From NCBI RefSeq assembly GCF_005144965.1, contig NZ_CP039704.1:186001-250000 (forward strand): a DNA stretch of 64,000 nt, read 5' to 3'. Below the pieces are notes generated by a model that was not told the DNA's origin, made no database searches, and saw nothing but the letters and a program-made list of their open reading frames with translations. The stretch's first letter is position 1. Each line of letters begins with the position of its first letter. Below are positions 41,651-50,809 of this stretch, in pieces. Source of the DNA: Hankyongella ginsenosidimutans (GTDB taxonomy: Bacteria; Pseudomonadota; Alphaproteobacteria; Sphingomonadales; Sphingomonadaceae). The translations under genes and the position numbers were made by a program.

Positions 41651-42285
41651 ATGGCTCTCGTTGCCGATCTCTTTTCAGCTTTCGCAGCCCTTACAGCTAC
41701 CTCGCTATTGGGCGCTATCGTGCGCTGGCCGAGACGTCGGCTGTCGATATCGCCTTGCGTCCGGTCTATCCGCTTGCGGTGCGCCAGCCGGATTTCTTCG
41801 AGCGCAACCACCCGAACTGGCTGCGTTATCTGATCGTCGACGTGCCGCGGGTCGCGCAGTTCCACGGCATTCCGTTCGGCCTGCCACGACCTGACCCGAT
41901 CGTGCAGGACATTGCGACGCGTGCCATCGCGCCGGAGCAGCCGTACATCCACCGGATCACCCGTCTGGGGCAGGCGGCCGCACGGCATGGCAAGGGCCTC
42001 GCCTTTGCCCACGAAGCCGCGCGGTTGATCTGGGGCGGCGCGGAGAATTGGCACATGGGCGATCATCTTGCCGGCGCGGCGCAGCGCGCGGGGCTCGATC
42101 TCGCGGAGCTCGATGCACAAGTATATGAAGAAGCCGAGGCGCTCGACGCGGAAATAACGGCGAACCAGCAGGCTCTGGAGCGCGCCGGCCACTGGGGCGT
42201 GCCGACGCTCGTATTCGACGCAGAACCCTTCTTCGGCCAGGACCGGATCGAGATGGCCAAATGGCGCATGGAGCAAAGGGACTGA
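41651..42285 (+). CDS. DsbA-fold 2-hydroxychromene-2-carboxylate isomerase-like protein (one frameshift as read)
   Basis: A kappa-class-GST/DsbA-fold protein of about 212 residues. The active-site-like SFRSPYSYLAIGRYRAL replaces the CxxC of thioredoxins with Ser, as in 2-hydroxychromene-2-carboxylate isomerases. The C-terminal GHWGVPTLVFDAEPFFGQDR is a family signature. The start reads MALVADLF, and restoring one T to a run of four gives LFFSFRSPYSYLA, so the frame change near 41675 is probably a homopolymer error. No naphthalene-type catabolic genes are near, so the substrate is unknown. Confidence 0.83.
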
Positions 42286-42353
42286 CAGCGCGACAAGGCA
42301 ACACCTGATCGCTGCCACCCGAGGGCCGCATGGATCGATGACTCGACATCGCA

Positions 42354-42515
42354 TCAGATGGGTTGAATGACCGTCTTGGTTTCCCGCTCCAGGCGAGCCT
42401 GCTCGGTGCGGTCCTGCCGCTCGGCCATTTCGTCCCACGCGCGGGCCGAACGTAAATTGCGCTCGCGGACATTTTCAAGGTCCGTCGCCTCCGCGTCCGC
42501 CGCCGCGCGCGGCAT
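42354..42515 (-). CDS. Small charged hypothetical protein
   Basis: A possible 53-residue protein rich in Arg, Glu and Ala (ATDLENVRERNLRSARAWDE, MAERQDRTEQARLERETKT), predicted to be helical. I do not recognise the family. No ribosome site is visible before the ATG at 42515; a TTG at 42536 would extend it by 7 residues. The amino-acid composition looks coding, and it lies just downstream of the cold-shock gene in the same direction. Confidence 0.4.
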   Translation of the reverse strand: MPRAAADAEATDLENVRERNLRSARAWDEMAERQDRTEQARLERETKTVIQPI

Positions 42516-42610
42516 GGGCGCGGTAGGTTTGGGCAAGAGTGCTCAAGTGCAATACCTTTGGTAAGACAAGGCGACGCCGCGATGGACGCCGCCCTGCCGG
42601 GTTCGGTCGA

Positions 42611-42823
42611 TCAGGCGGCAGCGACGAGATTGACGGCCGACTTCTTGCCGCGCTTGTCCTGTTCCAGATCGTAGGAAACGCGCTGATTCTGCTGCAGCGT
42701 CGTCATGCCTGCGCGTTCAACGGCGCTGATATGCACGAAGGCGTCGCCTTCGCCGTTGTCGGGCGCAATGAAGCCATAGCCCTTCTGCTCGTTGAAGAAC
42801 TTGACAGTTCCAGTGATGCTCAT
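42611..42823 (-). CDS. Cold-shock domain protein, CspA family
   Basis: An intact 70-residue single-stranded nucleic acid binding protein of the OB fold. RNP1 reads KGYGFIAPD and RNP2 reads DAFVHIS, both near-canonical. TVKFFNEQKGYGF is the standard start. AAGGAG lies 6 bases before the ATG at 42823. It is probably an RNA chaperone. The long upstream leader is noted separately. Confidence 0.95.
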   Translation of the reverse strand: MSITGTVKFFNEQKGYGFIAPDNGEGDAFVHISAVERAGMTTLQQNQRVSYDLEQDKRGKKSAVNLVAAA

Positions 42824-43010
42824 GAGATTCTCCTTTTCCTTGGGGCGAGCCTACAACCGGATCGCCCGGTGCCGCGGTGCAGACTGAAGGAAAAGGGGCC
42901 GCAAAGCTCCAGAAACCGTCGATTTGCGACTTTAGCATCCTTTAAATGGGCTTTACTCCCGGGAATGCAAGGACTGTCGGATTTGAACCGTCCTGGGATT
43001 GTCGGCGGCC
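42824..43010 (-). promoter_or_regulatory. Probable structured 5' leader of the cold-shock gene
   Basis: About 190 bases separate the cold-shock ATG from the next repeat and hold no gene. On the minus strand GGGGCCGCC (near 43005-43013) could pair with GCGGCCCC (near 42893-42902), and GGGCGATCCGGTTGTAGGCTCGCCC near the ribosome site can fold too. Many cspA genes have thermosensitive leaders; whether this one does is inference. Confidence 0.35.
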
Positions 43011-43032
43011 CCATTACCGCCTGATACTTTTG

Positions 43033-43144
43033 TAGTGTCTCAGTTTGAAACCTCCCCGCTCGTGGTGAGCTCGGACAGAACCACGAGCCGCTCAACCCTT
43101 CGTCCAGCTCAGGGTGAGCGGGGAGGTTTCGAACTGAGACACTA
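43033..43144. repeat. Family D palindromic element, copy at 43.1 kb
   Basis: Outer arms TAGTGTCTCAGTTTGAAACC and GGTTTCGAACTGAGACACTA, inner arms CTCCCCGCT / AGCGGGGAG, and the shared core CTCGTGGTGAGC ... CCACGAGCCGCTCAACCC and TTCGTCCAGCTCAGGG. The outer arms differ completely from those of the 38.6 kb copy while the core is the same. Confidence 0.75.
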
Positions 43145-43161
43145 CCGATACTTTGCAAGCC

Positions 43162-43186
43162 TTAGGGTCAGGAGCCATTAACAACG
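43162..43186. repeat. Family H solo end
   Basis: TTAGGGTCAGGAGCCATTAA followed by CAACG matches one terminus of the 12.1 kb family H element. No second end is visible nearby. Confidence 0.5.
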
Positions 43187-43208
43187 CGGCGTCGCCGGGT
43201 TTGATCGG

Positions 43209-43616
43209 TCAGTCGGCGTGGTCCGGCGTCATGCGCGCCGGCCACGCTGCGCCGATATCCTCCAACAAGACATCCACCGCCTCGACCTGCAAACGCAGCG
43301 CCGGGCCGCCGGCGAACGGCAGGGTCAGGCACGCGCCCAGCCCATCGTCCGCCGTGGCGCACTGCACCGCCAGCAGGTCCAGCACCGCGTCCGGCTGCGG
43401 CCAGGCGGCGCGCTCAACCTTAAGGACATGATCGATGCGCACAGCGGCACGGACACGCATCGGCTGATTGGGCTGCTCCCAGCAGAAGCGGTTCAGTACC
43501 AGGGCAAAACGTCGGCGCGCCCGGTCGAACCCGAGGTCAGCGCTGCGCAGAACAGCATCCTGCAGCAGCGCTGACAGCACCTGCAGATCCTCCGCATCCT
43601 GCGCCCATAATTGCAT
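43209..43616 (-). CDS. DUF2948 family protein
   Basis: An intact 135-residue protein of an alphaproteobacterial family of unknown function. The start MQLWAQDAEDLQVLSALLQD and ALVLNRFCWE are characteristic, followed by RVRAAVRIDHVLKVERAAW and a C-terminal LRLQVEAVDVLLEDIGAAW. GAGGAGG lies 5 bases before the ATG at 43616. In many relatives it sits beside hisD or murA; here it stands alone between repeats. Confidence 0.83.
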   Translation of the reverse strand: MQLWAQDAEDLQVLSALLQDAVLRSADLGFDRARRRFALVLNRFCWEQPNQPMRVRAAVRIDHVLKVERAAWPQPDAVLDLLAVQCATADDGLGACLTLPFAGGPALRLQVEAVDVLLEDIGAAWPARMTPDHAD

Positions 43617-43628
43617 AAGAACCTCCTC

Positions 43629-43763
43629 GTGTCGTTTTCGAATCTGAAATCCAACCACGCCCGCTATTGGGTGTAACGAATTTCAGATTCGGGACAGAGC
43701 CTTTCCGACTGAGATTGAGGCACTTGTGTTAAAGTGCCTCAGGCGAAAGCGACAAGAAAGGCG
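43629..43763. repeat. PX hairpin followed by family F copy 2
   Basis: 43629-43696: GTGTCG, CGAATCTGAAATCCAACC, CGAATTTCAGATTCGGGACA, so a PX body with a PY-like left tip. 43695-43763: AGAGCCTTTCC, GAGGCACTTGTGT, AAAGTGCCTC, AAAGCGACAAGAAAGGCGCT. The family F right end carries the stop codon of the leftward VWA-protein gene (43764). Confidence 0.65.
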
Positions 43764-45777
43764 CTAGCGACGCTCGGTCCACCAGGCAACGCCGGCAGCC
43801 AGCGCGACCAGCCCCCAGACGAGCAGCGGCGGCAGCACGGGCGCGCTGTCGACACGGATCAGCGCGCCGGAACGGTTCTCGACCATGCCGATCCAGCCGG
43901 CTCCGGCGGTCCGGGCACCCACCGGCACGCGCCGCAGCTGAGGCGTACCGTCTTCCAGCCAGCCGAGCTGCCCGCCGGTCTTCTGCGCGAAGGTACGCAA
44001 CTGCGCCAGCGCGGCCGGATCGGCGCTCATCTCGGCCGGATTGCCAACCGTCGCCACGGTCGCACGACCGCCTGCGCGCAGCATGTACAAGCCATCGTTC
44101 GCAGCAGTCAGGCGTGCGCTGGCCTGATATTCTCCGGAGCGTACCAGCGGCGCGACCTGCCGCCGGTCGTTGGGGCCGAACACTTCTACGCTGGCCGGCG
44201 GGCGCAGGCTGGTCGCCTTGACGTCGAGCCAGCCGCCGGCTGCCTCGGCACTGAGGCGCATGTCTTCCAGGTCCGGTTCGCGCATCAGCCAGTGCGCCAG
44301 CCGCCGCAGCAGCTCGTCGCGCGGGCCGCCGCCATCGACGCCGCGTGCCCAGCGCCAGACGTCGCCAGACAACAGGGTCGCCACCCGGCCCTTGCCGAAC
44401 GGTGCCAGCACCAGCAGCGGCCGGCCGGCCTCATCGGTCAGCAACGTATCGCCGCGGCGCGGCTCGGCTTCGGCCAGCGTCTCCCAGCGCCCCCAATCCC
44501 GTCCGCCGGGCCAAACATCCTGCAGCCCCTCAGTCACGGGGTGGACTTCCCCGCCTTGGCGACTCGCGGTCGAAACGGCTGGGTCGACAGTCCGCCGGTC
44601 AGGCGCACGGGCAGCGCAGGGCCTAGGCTGCTGGCGGCCAGCCCGTCGAGGCGGGCGAGGTCGCTGCCGCCAGTCACCAGCACGGCGCCACCGCGCTCGA
44701 CGAAATCACGCATCCCGGCGATGTAGTAATCCGGCACCAGGTCGAATTCGTCGAAGCGGTCGAGGATGATCAGATCGAACTGCGGCAGCCGTTCTTCGAA
44801 CAATTGCTCGACCGGAAACGGGATCAAGGCCATCTCGCGCGCCGGGGTCGGGTCGAGCGAGGTTGGAAAGCGCAGGATCGTGAAGTGCACCAGCGTGATG
44901 TTGGGGTCGGACTTCAGCATGTCGCGCCAGAGCCGCCCGGACAGGCCTGGCGCGCCGGAGACCAGCAGCACATTCAGCCGGTCGCGCATGCCGGTGATGC
45001 TGGCCAGCGCCTGGTTGTTGGCGGTGACGATTTCCTGCCCGACCGGCGGTACGCTGAACACCACGAGGTTGGTGCCGCGCTGGAGCACGGGCACGCTTAG
45101 CGTCTGCGGCTGCCCGATAATCGCCTCGACTGTTCCGGTCTTGCCGTCCTGCCGCCGCCAGTCCACGCGCACGGCCTGGCCCGGTGCGCCACCCTCGACC
45201 GTGAACCGGACCGGCACGACCCGGCCGACCGGCGCATAGACCGCCGCCTGTTCAACCCGCACCCGCAAATCCGGGCGATCGCGCTTCCCCGTGACCAGTA
45301 TATGGACGGGCCGTTTCGGCAGGTTGAGGCCGGCAAGCGTTGCGGCATCCGCGATCCGGCCATCGGTCAGCACCACAGCGCCCGCCAGCCGGGTTGGATC
45401 GACGCCGGCCAGCGCGCGCTGCAACACGGGTGCAAGTTCAGTCCCGGCCCTTGGCGCATTGCGCAAGGTCAGGGTGCGCCATCCCAGCCCAGGTGCTGCT
45501 TTCTCCAGCACCGCACGGGCGGCGGCGGCCTGCGCCCGCCCCTGCTCCAGCGCCATGCTGGCGCTATCGTCGACCAGCAGTACGCCGATATCAGCGCGTG
45601 GGGCGCGTTCCTCGATCGTCGTCATCGGCTGCAGCAGCGCCAGCATGAGCGCCAGCGCCAGCCCGATCCGCGCGACTCCTGCGGCCAAAACCGTGTCCGC
45701 AGCGCCGGCAGCACCAGCAGCAGGACGCCCGCCGCGATCAGCCAGAGCGGCGCGACAGGGGCAAGCGAGAGGCTCAC
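43764..45777 (-). CDS. VWA-like membrane protein of the MoxR cluster (frameshifted as read)
   Basis: A membrane protein of about 670 residues, last gene of the cluster. Two N-terminal membrane helices (APLWLIAAGVLLLVLPALR, then IGLALALMLALLQ) precede a VWA-like domain with the metal site VLLVDDSASMAL. A glutamine-amidotransferase-like region follows (FDLIILDRFDEF, GGAVLVTGGSDLA), then a beta-rich domain and a C-terminal helix (LPPLLVWGLVALAAGVAWW). Frame changes lie near 45690 and 44550. It starts with GTG overlapping the DUF4159 stop (GTGA), so expression is coupled. Exact function is unknown; relatives are annotated as VWA or glutamine-amidotransferase-like. Confidence 0.72.
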
Positions 45778-48359
45778 CGGGTGCGCTCCAGACGGTCGAG
45801 CAGCGCCTTCACGTGCGCCTGATCGGCCTTGTAGGTGCCGGTCAAGGCATAGACCACCAGGTTGATGCCGGTGCGCAACGCCAGCTCATTGTCGCCGGAT
45901 GCCCAGGCGCGGGCGAAATCGCCGGCCCCGATGACAACGCCCGTGGTCGCGCCGCTATCGCCCTTGGTGCCCGTCTCGACCCAGAGCGTCGTCGGCCCGT
46001 CCGCGCCGCGCACCTCGCGCAGCAGGTAGAAGGTGCGCGCCAGTACATGCTTCTCTGTCAGCGGCTCGAGCGGCGGCAGCTAAGCGCCGCCAGCCGGCTG
46101 CGCAGGCCGCCCTGTGTCACGCTGCTGTCGACGACATCGAACAACACCAGGCCGCCTTCCTCGAGGTAGCGCCGCACACGGTCGGCGATCTGCGGCGTCA
46201 GCGGCGGGCCAGCGACGGCAATCGGCCAGTAGATCATGGCGTAGGCACCAAGCGCATCCCGTGCGGGGTCGACCGCAGTCGGTACCGCCGGCTGCACGGC
46301 CGTGCGCGTCGCCAGCGCATTGGCGAGCTGCTGCAGACCCGCCTTGCTGGCCGCGTCGCGCCCTGCCGTGCGCACCCAGCCGATCTGCACCAGCTCCGAC
46401 GGCGAACGCGCCCGCGGTGGCGGCGCGTCGAACCCGAAGAACTGGGCGCGGGCGGGCAGCGGCACGAGCAGCACCAGCAAGGCCGCAAGCACCGGTCGGC
46501 GCCAGCCGACGCCAAGCAGGAGCAAGGCATCGAGCACGAGCAGCAGCAGCCCGCCGAGCAGCAGTGGCGGGGCCAGCGCAAGCTGCCGCCCTTCCGGTTG
46601 AGCCTGCGGAATGCTCGCCTCCAGCGGCTTGAAGCGGAAAAATGGCGTAACAATGCCGCCCTGCCCTGCCATGTTGCGTGCAACGCTCGCGCCGCCGGCC
46701 CGGTATAGCCCGGGCGGCGCGGCGGGCCGATCGGCGTGTCATCCGCGATGACGGACGGGCTCGCAGGCGCGATCAGGTCGCCGCGCGCGTCCAGCGCCTG
46801 GTCGAGAGTCCATGGCGCGCCATCAGGCGCGGCGCGGGCGCTGCGGTTGCGCGCCAGCGGCATCAGCCGCTTCAGCATCGCTTCATACTGGCCGGAGAGC
46901 GGCAGGCTGGTCCACTCAGGTCCTGCGGTGGTGTGCACAAGCACCAACAGCCCGGCGCCAAGCGGCTTTGCGCTCACCAGCGGCGTTTCGTCGGCCAGCC
47001 AGGCCCAGCGTTCGGCGGCAGCGGGGTCAAGCGGCAGCACCTGCTGCGCAACCGTGACCTCGGCGCGGGTCGGGAGTCGCGCGAACGGTCCGTCTTGCGC
47101 AAACCCGCCGACGGGCTGCGGCGACCCCAGGACAGCCGCCCCCGAGGTTGCGTGCACCGCGGCGCAGCGGCGCCGGCGCGAGGGCGGTGCCGTTCTCGGC
47201 GATGCGTGGCCCGGCGAAAGTGATCGCCACGCCGCCCTTGCGCACCCAGGCCAGAAGCGCATCCGACTGCGCGCCCGGCGTAAGCGGGGCATCGTCGAGG
47301 ATCAGGATACTGGCGTCGTCCGGCGGCAGGCGGTCCAGCCCGCGCTCCACCAGATCGGCGTAGGGCTCCAGCGCGCGGCGCAAATAGTAAAGACCGGATT
47401 GCAGGGTGCGCGCGCCCGACGCCTCGCCCACCAGCACGACGCGGGGCGGGTGGAGCCTGCGTCGATCAGGCTGACTCCAGCCGCCATTGCCTGCCCGCGC
47501 ACGCGCAGACGGGACACCTTGGCAGCGAGCGCCGGCGGCACGGCGATCGTCATGGTCAACACGGACTCACCAGCAGGGAACGCCTCGCTGTTCTCGCCGA
47601 CCACATCGCCTGCCGCATCGAGCGCCTCCAGCACGACATCGCGCGCCTCCAGCGCCTGCGGTCGCACCAGTTGCACCTGCCAGCCGCCCGCGACCGGCTG
47701 CATCATGCGGATAACGACCGGGGCATGCGGCGGCCGCTGGATCGCCAGCCCCGTGTGGGCAAGGCCTTGATCAGAGGATCGAGCGCCGGGCCATCCAGCC
47801 CGTCGGTCAGCAGCAGGGTCTGGTCTGGCGGCGCAAGCCCCGCCAGCAGCCGCACCGCCGCGAGTCCATCCGCGCGCCAGGGTGCGCGTCCGCCGCCTCG
47901 ATCACGCGCGCGGCGACCGCCAGCGAAGCGTAGCGCGGCGGGACAGCGCCGGCATGGGGTGCAAGGGTCATCACCGCGACCTGCGCTTCAGGAGGCAAGG
48001 CCTGCAGCCGGCGCAGCGCTGCCGTGCGCAGTTGTTCCCACACGCCCGCAGAAGTCCAGCCATTGTCCAGCACCAGGAGAAGCCGGCCCGGCGGGGTGGC
48101 GGGTCCGGCCGCCAACTCGGGCCAGCCAGACCCAGCAGCAGCAACAGCAGCGCACCCAGCCGCAACAGCAGCAGCCACCAGGGCGGCGTGCGCGCTGGCG
48201 GCGGAGCCTGACGCGCATCGCCCAGCAGCGCCAGAGGGGAAACATCACGCTTGGGCGCACGGGCGGACGCCGCCGGATCAACCACCACAGCGCCGGCAGG
48301 CTGGCAAGCCCGGCGAGCGCCCACGGTGACGCCAGCACCAGCGGCCCGAGCGTCATCAT
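45774..48359 (-). CDS. BatA-type N-terminal / DUF4159 membrane protein (frameshifted as read)
   Basis: A large membrane protein of about 860 residues. It begins with the two-helix BatA-type segment (LVLASPWALAGLASLPALWW, PPWWLLLLRLGALLLLLLG), then a VWA-like region with VLDNGWTSAGVWEQL, a long periplasmic part, further membrane helices (PPLLLGGLLLLVLDALLLLG) and the C-terminal DUF4159 domain (AQFFGFDAPPPRARSP, IYWPIAVAGPPLTPQIADRV, GGLVLFDVVDS). About eight frame changes occur, among them near 48080, 47830, 47440, 47130, 46630 and 46080. Its ATG overlaps the DUF58 stop (ATGA). The role, envelope integrity or stress, is inferred from MoxR-VWA systems. Confidence 0.78.
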
Positions 48360-49176
48360 GCCAGCGGCTCCAGCGCAGCGACACTGGCGGCAAGCGCTTC
48401 AGCGAGCGGGGCATCGGTTCGCGCTGTAACAAGGGTCCAACCGGCCCCGCGGCACGCGCCGCCAGCGCCGTGCCATGCGCAGCCCAGCGCTGGAGATAGT
48501 CCATCCGCAGCGCCGCCGCATCGTCGAGCCGGCGCGGCGCATCAGCAGCCTCAGGGTCGATCAGGTCCAGCGCACCCTCGAACGGAAATTCAGCCTCGGC
48601 GGGGTCGACCACACGCACCAGAAGACCGCCGCCCTGGGGCAAGTCCGGCAGCGCCAGGAAATCACCGACCAGCACCGGCGTCACACCGCGAGCCGGGGTC
48701 ACCGTCGCCGGCGCGCCATCCCGGCCCAGCGCCTCGAACACGCGCATCGGCGCATCCGTACGTCCGCCCGCCACCAGCCCGACTCGCTCGCCGCGCCCGC
48801 GCGCCAGCACGATCAGCGCCGCCGCAAGCGTCAGCGCCGCCTGCGCCTTGGTGGGCAGTTCAGGGCTGCTGGTGTACGCCATCGAGGCGCTGCCATCGAC
48901 CCAGAACAGCATGCGCCCGGGTGCCAGATGTTCATGGGTGCGCACATAAAGCGCATCCGACCGGCCGGAGCGTCGCCAGTCGATCCGCTCGACCGGCTCA
49001 CCGGCCTCAAGGGGCCGGAACTGCCAGAAATCCTGCCCGACACCGGCCCGGCGCATGCGTCGCTCGCCGGCAAGCGCATGCGTCGGCGCGGGCGCACGCG
49101 CCAGCCACGGCTGCGGCGCTGCCTGCGCCAGGGCCGCGCCCGTCAGCCAGCAGGTTGTGCGGTCGTCAGGCGTCAA
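48356..49176 (-). CDS. DUF58 domain protein (one frameshift as read)
   Basis: A VWA-related protein of about 270 residues that partners MoxR ATPases. The DUF58 signature is GQDFWQFRPLEAGEPVERID followed by WRRSGRSDALYVRTHE, and the metal-binding site reads FWVDGSASMAY. One frame change near 48433 gives the natural end ALEPLA with a TGA overlapping the next ATG. The start appears to be a TTG at 49176, inside the end of moxR in another frame. As read, a spurious 752-codon frame fuses the two genes; this is an artefact of the frame change near 49210. Confidence 0.83.
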
Positions 49177-50196
49177 GACGGGCGACCAGAGCCTTGATGA
49201 CGCCGTCCACGCTCTCGCCCGCGCGCGTGCAGCGTAGGACAATTGAATGCGATGCTTGAGGGCCGCTGGGGCAACCGCGATCAGATCGTCGAGCAGCGGC
49301 GTGGTCCGCCCGGCCAGCAGCGCCCGCGCCCGCGCGCCCAGCAGCAGCGCCTGTCCGGCGCGTGGCCCCGGACCCCAGTCCAGCCCTTCGCCGAGCGCGC
49401 CACCGGGGCGCGCGGCCCGCACCATATCAAGCGCGGCGTCGACAAGATGGTTGGCGATCGGCATCGCGCGCACCAGCGCCTGTGCCTGCGCCAGGTCGGC
49501 GGCGGTCATCGCCGGCTCTGGCGATGCGTCTACAGCGCTGGTCGTCATCAGCAGCATCGCGCGCTCGGCGTCACGGCTGGGATACGGCACATCGATCTGG
49601 AACAGGAAGCGGTCCAGTTGCGCCTCCGGCAGCGGATAAGTGCCTTCCTGCTCCAGCGGGTTCTGGGTTGCCAGCACATGGAACGGGGCAGGCAGCGCAT
49701 GGCTGTGGCCCGCGACCGTCACCTGCCCTTCCTGCATCGCCTCCAGCAGCGCGGACTGGGTGCGTGGCGAGGCGCGGTTGATTTCGTCCGCCATCAGCAG
49801 CTGGCCGAACACCGGCCCGGCGATGAAGCGGAACGCACGGCTGCCATCGGTCGCCGTCTCCAGCACTTCGCTGCCGAGGATGTCGGCGGGCAGCAGGTCC
49901 GGCGTGAACTGGATGCGCCGGGCGTCCAAGCCCAGCACAGCACCCAGCGCCTTGACCAGACGGGTCTTCGCCAGCCCCGGCAGGCCGACCAGCAGCCCGT
50001 GCCCGCCGCACAGCAGGGTGACCAGGGTCAGCTCGATAACCGCATCCTGCCCGAGCACGACCCTTGCGAGCGCGTCCCGCGCCCGATTGAGCATATCGGC
50101 CAGATGGGTGAAGCGGGCGTCTGTTGCGTCCTCGCTGTGCGGAATATGATGCAGCACGCGCGGGTCCTGTCTTGGTGATCGGGCGTTGTGTCTCAT
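49166..50196 (-). CDS. MoxR-family AAA+ ATPase (one frameshift as read)
   Basis: A chaperone-type AAA+ ATPase of about 343 residues. Walker A is LVGLPGLAKTRLVKALG, Walker B LLMADEINRASPRTQSALLE, followed by ATQNPLEQEGTYPLPEAQLD and the lid segment ALKHRIQLSYAARARG. The repaired C-terminus ends VARLDA with the TGA at 49166-49168. The ATG at 50196 lies only 11 bases from the divergent DUF1285 start. Such ATPases insert metal cofactors or remodel VWA-protein complexes; the present cluster has two VWA-like partners. Confidence 0.9.
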
Positions 50197-50207
50197 ATAC
50201 ACGGTGC

Positions 50208-50809
50208 ATGAGCATCGACCAGCCTGCAACCGTCAGTGCGACTATCGGGCAAGACCGGTCGCTGGAGGCGCTCGCGCGCACTGTAGCCGCCGCACGCCCT
50301 GTCGAAGCCTGGAATCCGCCCGATTGCGGCGACATCGACATCCGCATCAGGGCGGATGGCGTCTGGGAGCATCTGGGCCGCCCGATCCTGCGCCCGGCCC
50401 TTGTCGAACTGTTCGCCAGCATCCTGCGCCGGGAGCCGGACGGACGCTACTGCCTGGTGACGCCAGTCGAGAAAATGGGCATCCGGGTCGACGATCTGCC
50501 GTTTCTCGCCGTGGAACTGGCGCAAGAGGGTGAGGCGCGGGATACCGTGCTTTCGTTCCGCCTTGGCAGCGGCGGCTGGGTGACGGCGGACGCGGACCAC
50601 CCTTGACCTTCGAGTCCGATCCTGCGACCGGTGCACCGCGACCGGCGCTGCTGGTGCGGCGCGGCCTGTGGGCGCGCCTCAGCCGCCCGGTGTTTTACGA
50701 ACTGGCGACCCTTGCGCTCGAGGCGCTGCCGCCCGGAGAAAGCACGCTCGAGGTCTGGAGTGCAGGACATCGCTTTCCGCTTGGCGCAATTGACGACAGC
50801 GCAGTCTGA
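50208..50809 (+). CDS. DUF1285 family protein (one frameshift as read)
   Basis: A 200-residue protein of a proteobacterial family without known activity. The conserved WNPPDCGDIDIRIRADGVW start, LGRPILRPALVELFASILRR, YCLVTPVEKMGIRVDDLPF and the C-terminal FYELATLALEALPPG with EVWSAGHRFPLG identify it. One frame change lies near 50603. The ATG at 50208 is chosen by family start. Its 3' end overlaps cca by about 50 bases. It sits in the divergent partner transcript of the MoxR cluster. Confidence 0.82.

Noticed and set aside
42960-43015. A tRNA-like T-loop (GGTTCAAATCC) on the minus strand upstream of the cold-shock gene
   Set aside because: The T stem has only four pairs of five, and I could find no matching acceptor, D or anticodon arms.
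47971-50229. A 752-codon frame joining the MoxR ATPase and the DUF58 protein
   Set aside because: A frame change near 49210 hides the natural MoxR ending VARLDA with its TGA; both families are usually separate, and the DUF58 start fits a TTG overlapping that end.
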